From Phaeodactylum tricornutum CCAP 1055/1 (taxonomy: Eukaryota > Bacillariophyta > Bacillariophyceae > Surirellales > Neidiaceae): a stretch of DNA of 64,000 nucleotides. The notes under the pieces were generated by a model, which saw only the letters and a program-made list of their open reading frames with translations, was not told the DNA's origin and searched no databases. Positions 21,227 through 30,799 of this stretch are shown here, piece after piece. A program made the translations under genes and the position numbers. Where the stretch lies: NCBI RefSeq assembly GCF_000150955.2, contig NC_011679.1, forward strand, positions 310,001 through 374,000, read 5' to 3'. Every line of letters begins with the position of its first letter. Position 1 is the first letter of the stretch.

Positions 21227-21703
21227 TCACTTATCATTGTTGGTCTCGTTTTTTCCGTCTTTACTCTTCCGGGAGCCGAGAAAATGCTCCCAACCTTTCC
21301 ACTGTCCTAGTGTGCCGTAGTATTCATCAGGCCGAGAGGGAATGTAAGAGTTTCGTTTTTCTCCCATTGCAATCCAATTCTCCCAGTCCTTTGCCGTTTC
21401 CCATCGCTGACCCCAAGCTTGCACCCAGCGGCGACAGTCATCGTAAGGTAAGAAGCGGGGCTTCGACTTCAGAAAGCGCTGTGTATTTTGTTCTTCCAGC
21501 CGCAACTTTTCCACTCGCCAGTTAAGATCATCCAGCACAACACCACCTGTGTCCAAGTCCTCGCCAAAATCGTCCAAATCAGGATCTTCCGCGTCGCTAT
21601 TACTTTCCGCATACGAAACTAGTCCGTCAGCAACTATGCGTGTACGCCTTTCCAAATAAAGAGACGGGCCTCCAAATCCTTCCACAATGACAACACCCAC
21701 CAT
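21227..21703 (-). CDS. Small protein with a plant/algal IRC-like domain
   Basis: The first good ATG is at 21703, giving 158 aa. The N-terminus is weakly hydrophobic (MVGVVIVEGFGG), perhaps part of a signal peptide. An acidic stretch (SDAEDPDLDDFGEDLD) follows. The last ~70 residues hold FLPYDDCRRWVQAWG, then WENWIAMGEKRNSYIPSRPD and YYGTLGQWKGWEHFLG. This fits a small domain (LPF..AR, iPs.Pd..Y, gW..W.dwLG) that I recall from algal and plant proteins sometimes labelled integrase-repeat-containing; I know no proven function. The ATG lies just 35 nt after the stop of the next upstream gene on the same strand. Confidence 0.6.
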   Translation of the reverse strand: MVGVVIVEGFGGPSLYLERRTRIVADGLVSYAESNSDAEDPDLDDFGEDLDTGGVVLDDLNWRVEKLRLEEQNTQRFLKSKPRFLPYDDCRRWVQAWGQRWETAKDWENWIAMGEKRNSYIPSRPDEYYGTLGQWKGWEHFLGSRKSKDGKNETNNDK

Positions 21704-21738
21704 CAGCAAGACAGACCAGACAAGTAAAGATAGACAGT

Positions 21739-22201
21739 TTACTCGTCGAGGCCGAGAGCCTGCAAGACGGCCTCTCGTCCGCGCACGTTGTTGATCAACT
21801 TGCCATCTACTACAACGTTGGGGCCGTAACCGCATTCTCCTTGACAGTCGCACCCTTCCACGGAAATCGCATCGGACAATCCCTTTTCCTCGACAATCTG
21901 AATTGAGAGGAGTCAGACGTTGGTGATCGGACCTGATTGTATCAGATCATTTACTGCTTTTGGAATCATTTAAAAGAAAAACCATTGAACGTACCGCATT
22001 GATTAAGTTCTCTAGCCGTTTGCCTCCGCCTGCACGCTTGCAGTCCTTGAAGCCACAGACTTCTACCTTTTCGGAATTCTTCAGAATCAGACGACTTTGT
22101 TGAAGAATAGGAGTCACAAAAAATGCTTGAACCGTTGCGCCCACGGAGAAGGAAAGAGCAAGTATCAGAGGAACACTCGACAAAACGCATGCTTTCATCA
22201 T
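21739..22201 (-). CDS. Plastid thioredoxin-like [2Fe-2S] ferredoxin
   Basis: Exons 22201-21995 and 21897-21739 join over a 97-nt intron (GTACGT...CAG, phase 0), giving 121 aa. A signal peptide (LSSVPLILALSFSVGATV) is followed by QAFFVTP, an ASAFAP-like plastid import motif. The mature protein has C49-x4-C54 (VCGFKDC) and C87-x3-C91 (CQGECGYGPN), the four cluster ligands of the thioredoxin-like [2Fe-2S] fold, with the GYGPNVVVDG turn typical of it. This fold is found in NuoE-like and free-standing ferredoxins. An electron-transfer or Fe-S role in the plastid is inferred. Its stop is 35 nt from the start of the gene at 21703. Confidence 0.88.
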
Positions 22202-22788
22202 TTGTTATTTGAGAGGTAACAATGTGCGAACAATAAGATCTTGGCACTTTCCTTTGCCCACAACGTGTAAAGTCTCTTTCGCTGAAGGTAGGATTCATGT
22301 GTCGGAGAAAGCTGACACGCAGAGAAGAGCAGACGTCGAAAATTGACCTGTGAGATGAGTGAGTTCTGCTGGACACGAAAACCAAACACGTCAGAGATTT
22401 GCGCACATCCTCAGCAGCAAGACGCACTTTGTGAGGGACTTTTTCTGTCTCCATAGGGAGAATTCTACCTACTATGAGCTCTAGACGCTTGGGTCAACAG
22501 TCAATTGAGAGTGATACTCTGCTGCCTTATTTCACACATCTCTCACAATGCAGCAAGCTCTCGATTTTCATATTCGTCAGAAAGCTATAGCTACTTTTTG
22601 GCTACTACAGCCACGCCCGATCATTTCCCTGGAACTTACCGTTGTCGATTTTGCGGAGTAGACCTGGAAACGATCATCTTCGGAAAGCTCGAGCGCCATG
22701 ATGTGTAAATCGTTTTTCGCAGTCACAGTCAGGCAGTTTTCTTTGCTTGTCAACAATCCGCGTCAGACGTCCTCCAACAAAAGTTACA
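22202..22788. promoter_or_regulatory. Divergent promoter gap of two plastid genes
   Basis: 587 bp separate the [2Fe-2S] protein gene (minus) from the lumenal protein gene (plus). Both products look plastid-targeted, so shared control is possible but not shown. No site is claimed. Confidence 0.4.
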
Positions 22789-23994
22789 ATGGCGACGCTC
22801 CGGTTGTCTTGGCCGGCCTTCCGAAAGCGTTGTGACATCGTGCGTTTTGCGACCTTCCTTTTGCTGGTGGGAAAGGCAGTGCATGTCAAATCGTTGGCCC
22901 AAAGGCATCAATACAGTTCCACGGAATCTTCAATTTCGACCATCAAGCACTCTCGTCGAGAAATACTACAATCCGTCGGCACGATATTGACTGGAATAGT
23001 TGCGGTCCCTTCAACAGCTGCGGCGGGAGAGGTAGGCGCGAGGATCAATCGGGCAGTTACCGAGTCTGACTTGGGTCTTTCTGTCCGTCGATCCGTCGTT
23101 CAAGGGGCACAAACCTTTGATGCTTTTGACGGAAAATTTGAGCAGTTCGCCGACAAGTATGGGCTAGGATCGGAGCGATCGAAGCAAAGGGCTAAACCCG
23201 CTCCGAAAATCATCCCTGAGCCGAATCCCCTCGACACGTCTCTGGCGCTTCTGGTTCTTGAAGCTGCCGACCGGGCGTTCCTGGCGGCTGCAAATCTCGA
23301 TAGCGCAACTTTACAAAAGCAAATCGAAAAAGTGACCGTTACCGTCCGGCCTTCCTTTGCACGCTCGGGTCTAACAATACAGGAAATGCAGTCGAGAAGA
23401 CCAACATCCGCTTCCCAATTTAATTTCCTGTCGTATGTTCAATACAGGGCCTACCTGGAACTTATCATTGATCGCAACATCAATTTTCGCAAGTTCAAGA
23501 CCGATTTTGAGGCTCGCATGGGTGCGGCGCTCCTGAATCTCTGTCTGCCAAATTATTCTGCGGCCATGTCTTCACTGGACCGGCCGTCCTTTAATTCCGT
23601 AGCCGATAAACTCAAGTATCAATTATACCAGGCGGAAGAAGGCATCCACGAGCTTAAAGATGTTTTGCTTGACAAAGGGCTCGTTTCAATCATCGAAGTG
23701 TCTCCATTTGAAGCCGAACAAGTAGAAGATTGGTCGGAAGACTTGGCTGATCTGCAGTGGAGTATAGCCTTGGACGGCGAAATTACGCTCCAGGCACAAA
23801 TTTTGTTGCAGGAGCAAGGGTATCGGCTTTATCCCGATTTTGCGCGCTACGCTATACAGACTTTACTGCAAAATACGATTGAGGGCCAATCGGTCGAGAT
23901 CACGGATTATTATATGGACACGGACTACAATTCAGATCCCGACAAGTTCGACCCCAAGGAGCTTTTACTCAATATTGTTTTAGAAAGTACATAA
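22789..23994 (+). CDS. Thylakoid-lumen protein with twin-arginine signal
   Basis: One exon, 401 aa, from ATG 22789. A hydrophobic signal peptide (IVRFATFLLLVGKAV) is followed by a Ser-rich transit segment, then a Tat-type signal: SRREILQSVGTILTGI ending at STAAA, a lumenal processing site. The mature start (INRAVTESDLGLSVRRSVVQ) and GAQTFDAFDGKFEQFADKYG resemble a conserved algal lumenal protein family of unknown function. The C-terminal half is helical and acidic, with no known catalytic motif. Folding before Tat transport into the lumen is inferred from the signal. The stop is 56 bp from the convergent HOP2 stop. Confidence 0.72.
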   Translation: MATLRLSWPAFRKRCDIVRFATFLLLVGKAVHVKSLAQRHQYSSTESSISTIKHSRREILQSVGTILTGIVAVPSTAAAGEVGARINRAVTESDLGLSVRRSVVQGAQTFDAFDGKFEQFADKYGLGSERSKQRAKPAPKIIPEPNPLDTSLALLVLEAADRAFLAAANLDSATLQKQIEKVTVTVRPSFARSGLTIQEMQSRRPTSASQFNFLSYVQYRAYLELIIDRNINFRKFKTDFEARMGAALLNLCLPNYSAAMSSLDRPSFNSVADKLKYQLYQAEEGIHELKDVLLDKGLVSIIEVSPFEAEQVEDWSEDLADLQWSIALDGEITLQAQILLQEQGYRLYPDFARYAIQTLLQNTIEGQSVEITDYYMDTDYNSDPDKFDPKELLLNIVLEST

Positions 23995-24050
23995 AGCTAG
24001 GAAATTGCTACTGCTTCAAAGAATGCGAGAAGGGCCGCGTAGATGATTGT

Positions 24051-25730
24051 TTAATCCTCAATCGTCTTTTTCGAAGGCATAGTAGCACCTACCATTTCGT
24101 CCGTCTCCAGATCCAAGACTTTGATAACTTCCTTTGGCTTTTTTTCCATGCCATCCGCGAGCTGGTCAATAAAATCGGTACACTTCTCTTTGCGAGCTTT
24201 CCATTCGCCGCGCATGGCATTGATACGAATCTTGAGGCGACGGGGGCAACGTTCCTTGGCTAGTTGGGCCGCACTCTTCGGAGGACCGCTTTGCTGCTGG
24301 AGAGGTTTCGACGTCTTTCCTCCACTTGGTCCCGCCCGAACATTGCGAATGCGAGTATGGACGGCTTCCACTTTGGCTCGGAGAGTCGTCAATTCTGTCT
24401 CGGCGGCGGTCAGATTTGCAGTGAGCTCTTCATTGGACAATTCGGACGCCATCCCGTCCATATTCCGCTGCAAACCCGCATATTGAGCCTGGAGATTGGT
24501 AAGCTCACGTTTAGTGGTCGCCATATCGTCTTGACTGGCCATGGACACGGCTACTTCTTTCGCTTTGGCCCCGTAGTTTGCCCAGTACAGGGTTTTGGTC
24601 CGGCCCTTGGCGGAAGTAAAATCTTTCGTGACGACCAAATTCTTGTCAATCAGCGAAAGCATGACGTAATTCAAAGCCGTGTCTGTGGTTTTTAGCTCGA
24701 GAGCCAGCGACTTGAGAGAAAAGGGTTTGAAGGCCAACAATATGTGCTGGAGGACCTGGTCCTGAAAATTAAGTTTTTTCTTCTTTTTTTTGCTGGACGC
24801 CAAAACCGGAACTGATGGCGATGCGCCTTTAACCGGAATCTCGACGGTAGAAGGTTGTGCCTGGGTCGGGACGGATTGTACATTTTCCTTTTCCTCGCGG
24901 GTACTAGTGTTCGTCAAAGAGGCAGCGGCGTCGTCGGCGTCCTTCCCGCAGGCATTTTGGGTCACCTCGTCTTTCGTAGCGTCTGGTGCTGCCACGGTGT
25001 CACCCCGGTGGGCGGTGACAACAGCGGTAGCGGTGGATGTTTTACCCTTTTTGGCCTTTGGATGCTTAGGTTGGGGGCTGGGTCGCTTTTTGGAACTAGT
25101 GGTCGACTGAGTCGCGGTTTCCGTTTCTAAAACCTGACTGGAGTGTGTTGGCTCTTTTTTCTTCTTTTCGAGCGCGGGGGCCGACTTGCGTTTCGCGGAC
25201 GGAGCCGAGTCGGTGGAGTTATTCTTGGTGCGACTGTTGGTTCTACTCAGAGTCGACACCTTGCTACTTAACTTGAGCGTGGGTACCGTTTCTCCGAGTC
25301 CGAGGGGAGCCGAGAGCGTCGCTAGCGAATCGGCGGGGAGCAGATGGGCCTGGACGACAGTGCGGGATGGGGACGACCGTTCCTTCGTTTCGGTGACACC
25401 GTGCGGGATGGCACGTCCGGGAGAGAAAAGTGAGGTCGACGCTTGCGTGGCGAGCGCAGCGTTGGGCGAACCCGTCACGGTCAGAGCCGTGAGTTGCGAA
25501 AAAGTCGTGTGCGTCGCGTGGTGCGTGCTGGGCAAACTCGCGGAACTGTTGAGGGTCGACGTCGTTCGGGAATCGACGGACGACGAGTCCGACGATGCAA
25601 TGGATATCACGTCACTTTGCGACAGCCCGGCGTCGTTGTTGCTATCGTCTTCGCTGTCGTCAAAGAGGTAACTACGCTGACGCTGCGGGGTTCGGCGACT
25701 GCCAACGCTCCCCGCGGACGACAAGGCCAT
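24051..25730 (-). CDS. HOP2: Meiotic recombination factor HOP2 (TBPIP) with long N-terminal extension
   Basis: One exon, 559 aa from the ATG at 25730. The last ~245 residues are HOP2: a winged helix (DQVLQHILLAFKPFSLKSLA), TLYWANYG, a coiled coil (ELTNLQAQYAGLQRNMDGMA), and the C-terminal cap ending KKPKEVIKVLDLETDE. The first ~310 residues are Ser/Thr/Ala-rich, contain basic patches (KKRPSPQPKHPKAKKGK), and are probably disordered; typical HOP2 lacks them. HOP2 with MND1 stimulates DMC1/RAD51 strand exchange in meiosis. The extension may carry nuclear or regulatory signals. I saw no splice sites that would remove it. Confidence 0.88.
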   Translation of the reverse strand: MALSSAGSVGSRRTPQRQRSYLFDDSEDDSNNDAGLSQSDVISIASSDSSSVDSRTTSTLNSSASLPSTHHATHTTFSQLTALTVTGSPNAALATQASTSLFSPGRAIPHGVTETKERSSPSRTVVQAHLLPADSLATLSAPLGLGETVPTLKLSSKVSTLSRTNSRTKNNSTDSAPSAKRKSAPALEKKKKEPTHSSQVLETETATQSTTSSKKRPSPQPKHPKAKKGKTSTATAVVTAHRGDTVAAPDATKDEVTQNACGKDADDAAASLTNTSTREEKENVQSVPTQAQPSTVEIPVKGASPSVPVLASSKKKKKKLNFQDQVLQHILLAFKPFSLKSLALELKTTDTALNYVMLSLIDKNLVVTKDFTSAKGRTKTLYWANYGAKAKEVAVSMASQDDMATTKRELTNLQAQYAGLQRNMDGMASELSNEELTANLTAAETELTTLRAKVEAVHTRIRNVRAGPSGGKTSKPLQQQSGPPKSAAQLAKERCPRRLKIRINAMRGEWKARKEKCTDFIDQLADGMEKKPKEVIKVLDLETDEMVGATMPSKKTIED

Positions 25731-26402
25731 GGTACGGTACGGTACGTGCCTTGCGTGAGGGAATACGGAAGCGACGACGAGAACGTTCCGGGCGTCGTCT
25801 AATCCAGCAATCCTACCTACCAGACTTTACCGAGTCGATGTGTGTCGTAGCCTCTCCCTACAGACTCCGTGACGGTCACGGGCTTGTACGCAATAGAATA
25901 ATTGGTAGGTAATTGCGGGGTTTTTTGGGTAGTAAAGTGTCTCGTTATGTTGGTGGTGGTAGAAAAACGGGCGTGCGCGGATGCGCTCCGAGTTTCCAAT
26001 TTGGGCGCGTAGAACAGATATCGCAGCGACACGGCTACATCTACCTCCTCGCTGGATCTAGAGCTAGCTACAACTCCTGAGTGTTCGTCACGCCACTCTA
26101 CTACGAAAAGAGAGCCAAGCTCTCCTATTCCTACTAGAGAAACTATTGTAAATGAAAAGAAAGGATTCCAAAGTGTTAAAATGGTCCAACTCCAGACTCG
26201 CAATTATGCTGCGTGCATCGAAAAGAAAACGTACTTTTTCCTCCCGACACGAACAAACCAAAACGCTTGACCCATGGCGAGTGACAGCAAGTAGTAATGG
26301 TAGTAGTTCGCTAGGTCGCGCTACCTCGGAACGAGGTCGCCGCCACACTCTGTGTGTGTGCATCGTGCCCCTCCACGTTACGTCTTTCCACGATACGTCT
26401 TT
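25731..26402. other. Intergenic region, 0.67 kb
   Basis: Holds the HOP2 promoter and the 3' region of the HMG/histone-fold gene. A short GGTAC-type repeat occurs at 25733-25745. No coding frame with a recognised family is present. Confidence 0.45.
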
Positions 26403-27541
26403 CTACTCCGGTTGCGGGACCGCCGCAAAGTAGTCCGTGATGTTTTTCCCGTTGGCGCGGCCGGTCGCCACTTCCCCGGCGGCCGCCGCCTTTTCTTGCT
26501 GATGCACCCGCGCTTGCGTTTGTTGCTGGCGGGTCAAATCCTGAATGTCCGGTTGCAAAAAGTCAAAGCGGGCGCGGGCGGCACATACCTGCGCCACGTC
26601 GTCCGGTAAGAGTGTGCGACGATTCTGTATCTGCGCGACGCGGGTGGTTTCCGTCCCGAGCTGCGACGTGAAGAGTTCGGCGGCCTTGGTGACGAGCAAC
26701 AAGGCTTCTTTCGAAAGTCCCTTGACGTCCGTATCGAGTTTGCATATTTTGCGTACGCGGGCCACGGGAAACACGAGGGAATCGGCATTGTTATTCGCAG
26801 GGGACGACGACTCCAACAACGACGAGTTGGCACCCAAGCCAGTGTTGGTCGTTGCGGTCGCCAAACCTCCGGCGTCTTTCCAGGCTTGGAGTTGCTGGGC
26901 GACACGCTCTCGCTCCTGTGCGGCTTGGTTCTGATACACCAACTTGGCGTCGGCCGGTAAGTTCGCCCAAAGGTGACCGAGTGCTTTGGCCTGTGTCGCC
27001 ACGCCTTCGCCCGGATGCTGTTGGAGGAGTGAAAACAATTCGAGAGAAAGGAAACGAGGTCAGCACCAGGAAATCCGGAAACAGAAAGAGTCGTGGGATG
27101 GAGGCCGCACCGCCCCTATCCCATCCCGCAGTAACTTACTTCTTTCTGGACTCGTGCTCGATGGTCGTCGGCGAAAATGAAATACGCCGTGCGGGCTCGT
27201 TTAACTGGTTTTTGTGGAAGGACCGTGGTACAGTTGGTGGCATCCGTAGAGTGTGACTCTTGGTCGTCGTCCCGACACAGCGTGGCGACTGTGCGGATGG
27301 CACCGTCCGGATCCGTGGCGGCGGTAGCGGCTGGTTCCGTCGTCTCCGCATGCAAAGCTGCCTCCGGTTCATCTTCTCGTGCGTTGTCGCCGACATCCCG
27401 TACAGTACTTCCCTTGTCGACGGGCAGAGACGACTCGGACGGGTCGTCCGTGGATGCGGCGGCATCGGTTGTCCCCAAAGCCGTCGGGTGGACGGTGGTT
27501 TCTTCCATGCCGCTCGGGTTCGACGACCTAACGGTTGCCAT
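26403..27541 (-). CDS. HMG-box plus NF-YC/Dpb3-type histone-fold protein
   Basis: Exons 27541-27140 and 27017-26403 are joined across a 122-nt intron (GTAAGT...CAACAG, phase 0), giving 338 aa. Residues 1-110 are acidic and low complexity. An HMG box spans ~112-177 and crosses the intron: RARTAYFIFADDHRARVQKE, then HPGEGVATQAKALGHLWANL. A histone fold follows at ~216-293 (FPVARVRKICKLDTDVKGLS, then NRRTLLPDDVAQVCAAR), of the NF-YC/Dpb3/CHRAC type. The C-terminus NITDYFAAVP resembles a PCNA-interacting peptide, though the usual Gln is absent. A chromatin or replication-linked DNA-binding role is inferred; the partner subunit is not in the window. Confidence 0.87.
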
Positions 27542-28184
27542 TGCAATTACGACTGTTGCAACTACTGCTACTATAGCAACTACTGCAACGACAACGACGA
27601 CGAATCCGTAACGAAATGGACACTACCAAAAGGCAAGTACGGCAAGGAAAGGGTGTCGGTTGGTTGGAAATGGACCGTCACCGTCAGTGCATCTAAACCC
27701 AATGTTTGGTTGGTTCATTGCTGTGACACTGGACCCAAAGGGAACAGCGGTGGGAAGATCATTCGTACAGTTTGATCATTGTGTACCGACCGGGAGGGGC
27801 GGTTACCACGAACGCGGGCCCGCCTGCCCAAACCCTCATCCAAAGTAGGGTAGGAAGACGACACGGAATCTGGGACTCGTTTGGTCACGTTCGCGAGCAC
27901 GACCCCTTCCGTTACAGTGTACAGTCAACCCCTCTTCCCTCCCCCTGTATTTGGTGCTCACTGTCCGCCACCAAAATGGACCTGCCAGCCACACTGTTCA
28001 TTTTTGGTCCGGAGATGGTGCTTGTCGATTGTCGTCTCACCGATGCGTGCGTTTCCTTCCTTCCTTCCTTCCTTGCTCACACTAGTCATTTCACCCGTCA
28101 ATCTCGATTGACTGTAATTGCAATCACAGTCGTAATCGTAGTAGGAACAAGCAATCGACACAAAGGCTGTTTGTTCCCCGGAAC
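27542..28184. promoter_or_regulatory. Divergent promoter gap with simple repeats
   Basis: 643 bp lie between the HMG/histone-fold and OPR-like genes. It holds an imperfect CNA/ACG trinucleotide stretch near 27548-27607 and a TTCC tract at 28052-28074. Short frames here have no recognised domain. Confidence 0.45.
28052..28074 (+). repeat. TTCC microsatellite
   Basis: About five TTCC units in the leader region of the OPR-like gene, 110 bp before its ATG. Confidence 0.85.
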
Positions 28185-30748
28185 ATGAAACGCCAACGGA
28201 CACTTCCCACGTCGGCTTGGACGATACTGTGGGGAATGGGACAATCAACCGGGGTTTATCTGGGTACCGTGCCGACGCCAGTCCACGCCTGGGTGCCCCC
28301 TCTCACGAGACCGCATATTCGACCCATACCACCCTCCGTACGTGCCGTTCTCGTTGACGCCCAACACACCTCCCAACCATCGCCCGTACCTAACGACGTG
28401 CGACACAGTCTACGTACCTGTGTATCTCTCGTGGAGCTACAGAGACGTTACGACGAACTACTCGATAACCTTCCCGTACGCTCGCGTCCACGATGGACGG
28501 CGGCGGCGTTGAAACGCACGGTACAGCTGTTGGCCGTCGACCCCAACAACAACAACAACAACAATCAACACACTACCCGAACGGGACACCCATTCCTATC
28601 GACGCTCCTTAAGACGGTAGACACGGCTGTCGTGTCTTCCGCAGAACTCACAGGCAATAACGGTCGGCCGAATCCATGTTTTTCCACAAATCTGTCGCTC
28701 TACACACTCTGTGATGTCTTGACCTCGCTTTCTATACTCGCCATTCGCACGGAATGCGGATACGGCAACACTCACGTTCACGAATTCCACAATAGACTCC
28801 AAACACTGGCACAGAAAATATGGAACCACTTGGCCGAACGCTCCGATATTGTTCTCCGTCAAGCGGGTCCCAAACGATGGGTGGACTGCCTCCGATCGGT
28901 TCACTCGTTGCAACTCGACCACGCCACCCATCCCACTACAACAACAACAACAACAATAAAGACGCATCCACCAAATCTCCCTGTTTCTACCAGTCACTTT
29001 GCCATCGATTGACCCGCGGCGATGCCCTCGCGCAACTTTCGGCCCGTGACCTTACCGCCGTGTTACAAGCGCTCGCGGCCTCCCGATTGGACCACGCCGC
29101 CGAACGGAACCTCCTTCGCGCCGTGGCGCGTCGTTTGCGCAAAAAATCCGTACGAGTGAACGCCTCGGATGCCACGCTTGCCCGGGCCGCCGCCGCGGCA
29201 GTACTACTCGCTTCACGGAATGTTGACGACGATATCGCCACGACCGACGTGCACGAACTACAAACCCTCGTGTATACCGTTACCAAAGATCTGGTCGCCC
29301 ACGCCAAGGAATCTAACGAGGCGAGAGCGGTCTCGGAATTGGTAGCGACACTAGTTTCCTTGTCGGCCTTTGCCGTCCCAACCGACGATCCGTTGGTACG
29401 GGATGCGTACCAATGGCTCACGCAACGTGCCTTGCAAAGTCCCGAGACGTGGACGGTCACGGACCTGGCACGCTTTGCGGAAGCATCCGTATCCTGGAAT
29501 CTACCCGCAACCAACGAACTGGCACAAGTGCTGGCTACACACTTTGGTAGTCTTGTTGCCGTAGCGGCCCCGAATTTTCCTTGCCAGCCGTCGCACGTGA
29601 ATGATATTTTGCGCTGCGCCGTATTGCTCCACGGCCGTGACGACTCGATTATGAAAATGTACCGGACGACAGCCCGGACGCTCTTTCTAGACGAAAAGTT
29701 TTTGGGAAAATGTGAGATGCGGGAACTATCGAACTATGCGTGGTTCATGAGCGCTGCAAAATGGAACGATGACCAAGTGTGGGAGGCTTTGGGGAACGAA
29801 ATTCTACGCCTGGAACATACGGAGGAATGTTCGCCCAAAACGGCCTGCCGAGTACTGCGATCGTTCACCAACCAAGCCTCGTACGCTGAAAGTGCACCCC
29901 AGCAAGTCTCACGTCGGTCGGAAATGCTCTTTTGTTTGTTCCGAAACCTCGGTGAACCCTTGCTCTCCACACAAATTTCTACCCGCGATGTGACGTCGGC
30001 CATCTACACGTACGCCAAGGCGCTGTACGTTGACGATATGGGGATTTTTGACCATCTAGTGGAAGTAATGGTTGCCCGCTTGGACAATTGCAGCAATCGT
30101 CAGGTCGCCCAGAGTCTCTGGGCTTGCGGAAAAATGATGGCTTGGGAAGGGGAACTCGAAATCGACGACCACCCGGAACCGCCTTACTTGAGCAATTCCT
30201 GGGCGTTGGCTTCCTTTCTCTCTAGCCACGCGGAAGAGCTGTCGACCAAGGACGTGGCACAGGCACTATGGGCCATGGCGTATCTGGGTATTCGTGACGC
30301 TTCCATTGTGAGCCCCATCGCCAGTCGCGCCCATGCATTATCTGCGGAACTAACGTCCCAAGAGGTGGCGAACATCGTCTGGGCACTCTGCAAACTTCAG
30401 AGTCAAGACTATAAGGTAATTTTTGTTCTGACAAGACGCTTCGGGTTGGACAGTAAGCTGCAACCGACGCCACAGGAAGCTGCCAATGTATTATACGCTC
30501 TGGGACGCATGAACATTCGAGACGAAGAAGTCTTTCGTAATTTATCCTCGGGTATGATTCGCCAGATCAACATGGCCAGTTCCCAAGCCCTCACGAACGC
30601 GATGTGGGCGCACCGCGCCGTGCACATTGTTCCACCCCGACTTTTGCTCGATAGCTGGGCCACCCAAAGGCTCGGACTTGTAGGCGTCCAATCGCATTTT
30701 AAAGACGACGACCTGAGCGACTACACTGTAGAATACGACTTGATTTGA
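28185..30748 (+). CDS. Plastid OPR-like helical-repeat RNA-binding protein
   Basis: The first frame starts at ATG 28185; a second frame carries the rest to 30748. A hydrophobic leader ending PVHAWVPP has the plastid import pattern with Trp after the cleavage site. The body is repeated helical units such as RQVAQSLWACGKM, KDVAQALWAMAYLG, QEVANIVWALCKLQ and QEAANVLYALGRM, as in octotricopeptide (OPR) and FASTK-like proteins that bind organelle RNA. A C-terminal RAP domain is not obvious. The frames can be joined by a 95-nt intron (28899-28993; weak GTTCAC donor, CTACCAG acceptor, phase 0), giving 822 aa. Another donor at 28881 also fits. Otherwise a true frame change lies in the CAA tract at ~28938-28957. 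Confidence 0.75.
28544..28564 (+). repeat. AAC trinucleotide tract in the OPR-like gene
   Basis: Seven or so AAC/CAA units coding for a run of seven Asn. It lies inside the first reading frame. Confidence 0.9.
28938..28957 (+). repeat. ACA/CAA trinucleotide tract at the frame change
   Basis: A run of about six ACA units, read as Thr in the upstream frame and Asn in the downstream frame. It lies exactly where the coding frame of the OPR-like gene changes. Confidence 0.9.
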
Positions 30749-30799
30749 ATCAACGGCATATTCTAGCATTTTTTCTACGATCCTTACACCAGCAATGCC

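Noticed and set aside
24121-25912. Several plus-strand frames opposite HOP2
   Set aside because: Long antisense frames are expected opposite Ser/Ala-rich low-complexity coding sequence; none has a domain.
28544-28957. Trinucleotide tracts as a CRISPR or satellite array
   Set aside because: They are short microsatellites inside a coding region, with no spacer structure.
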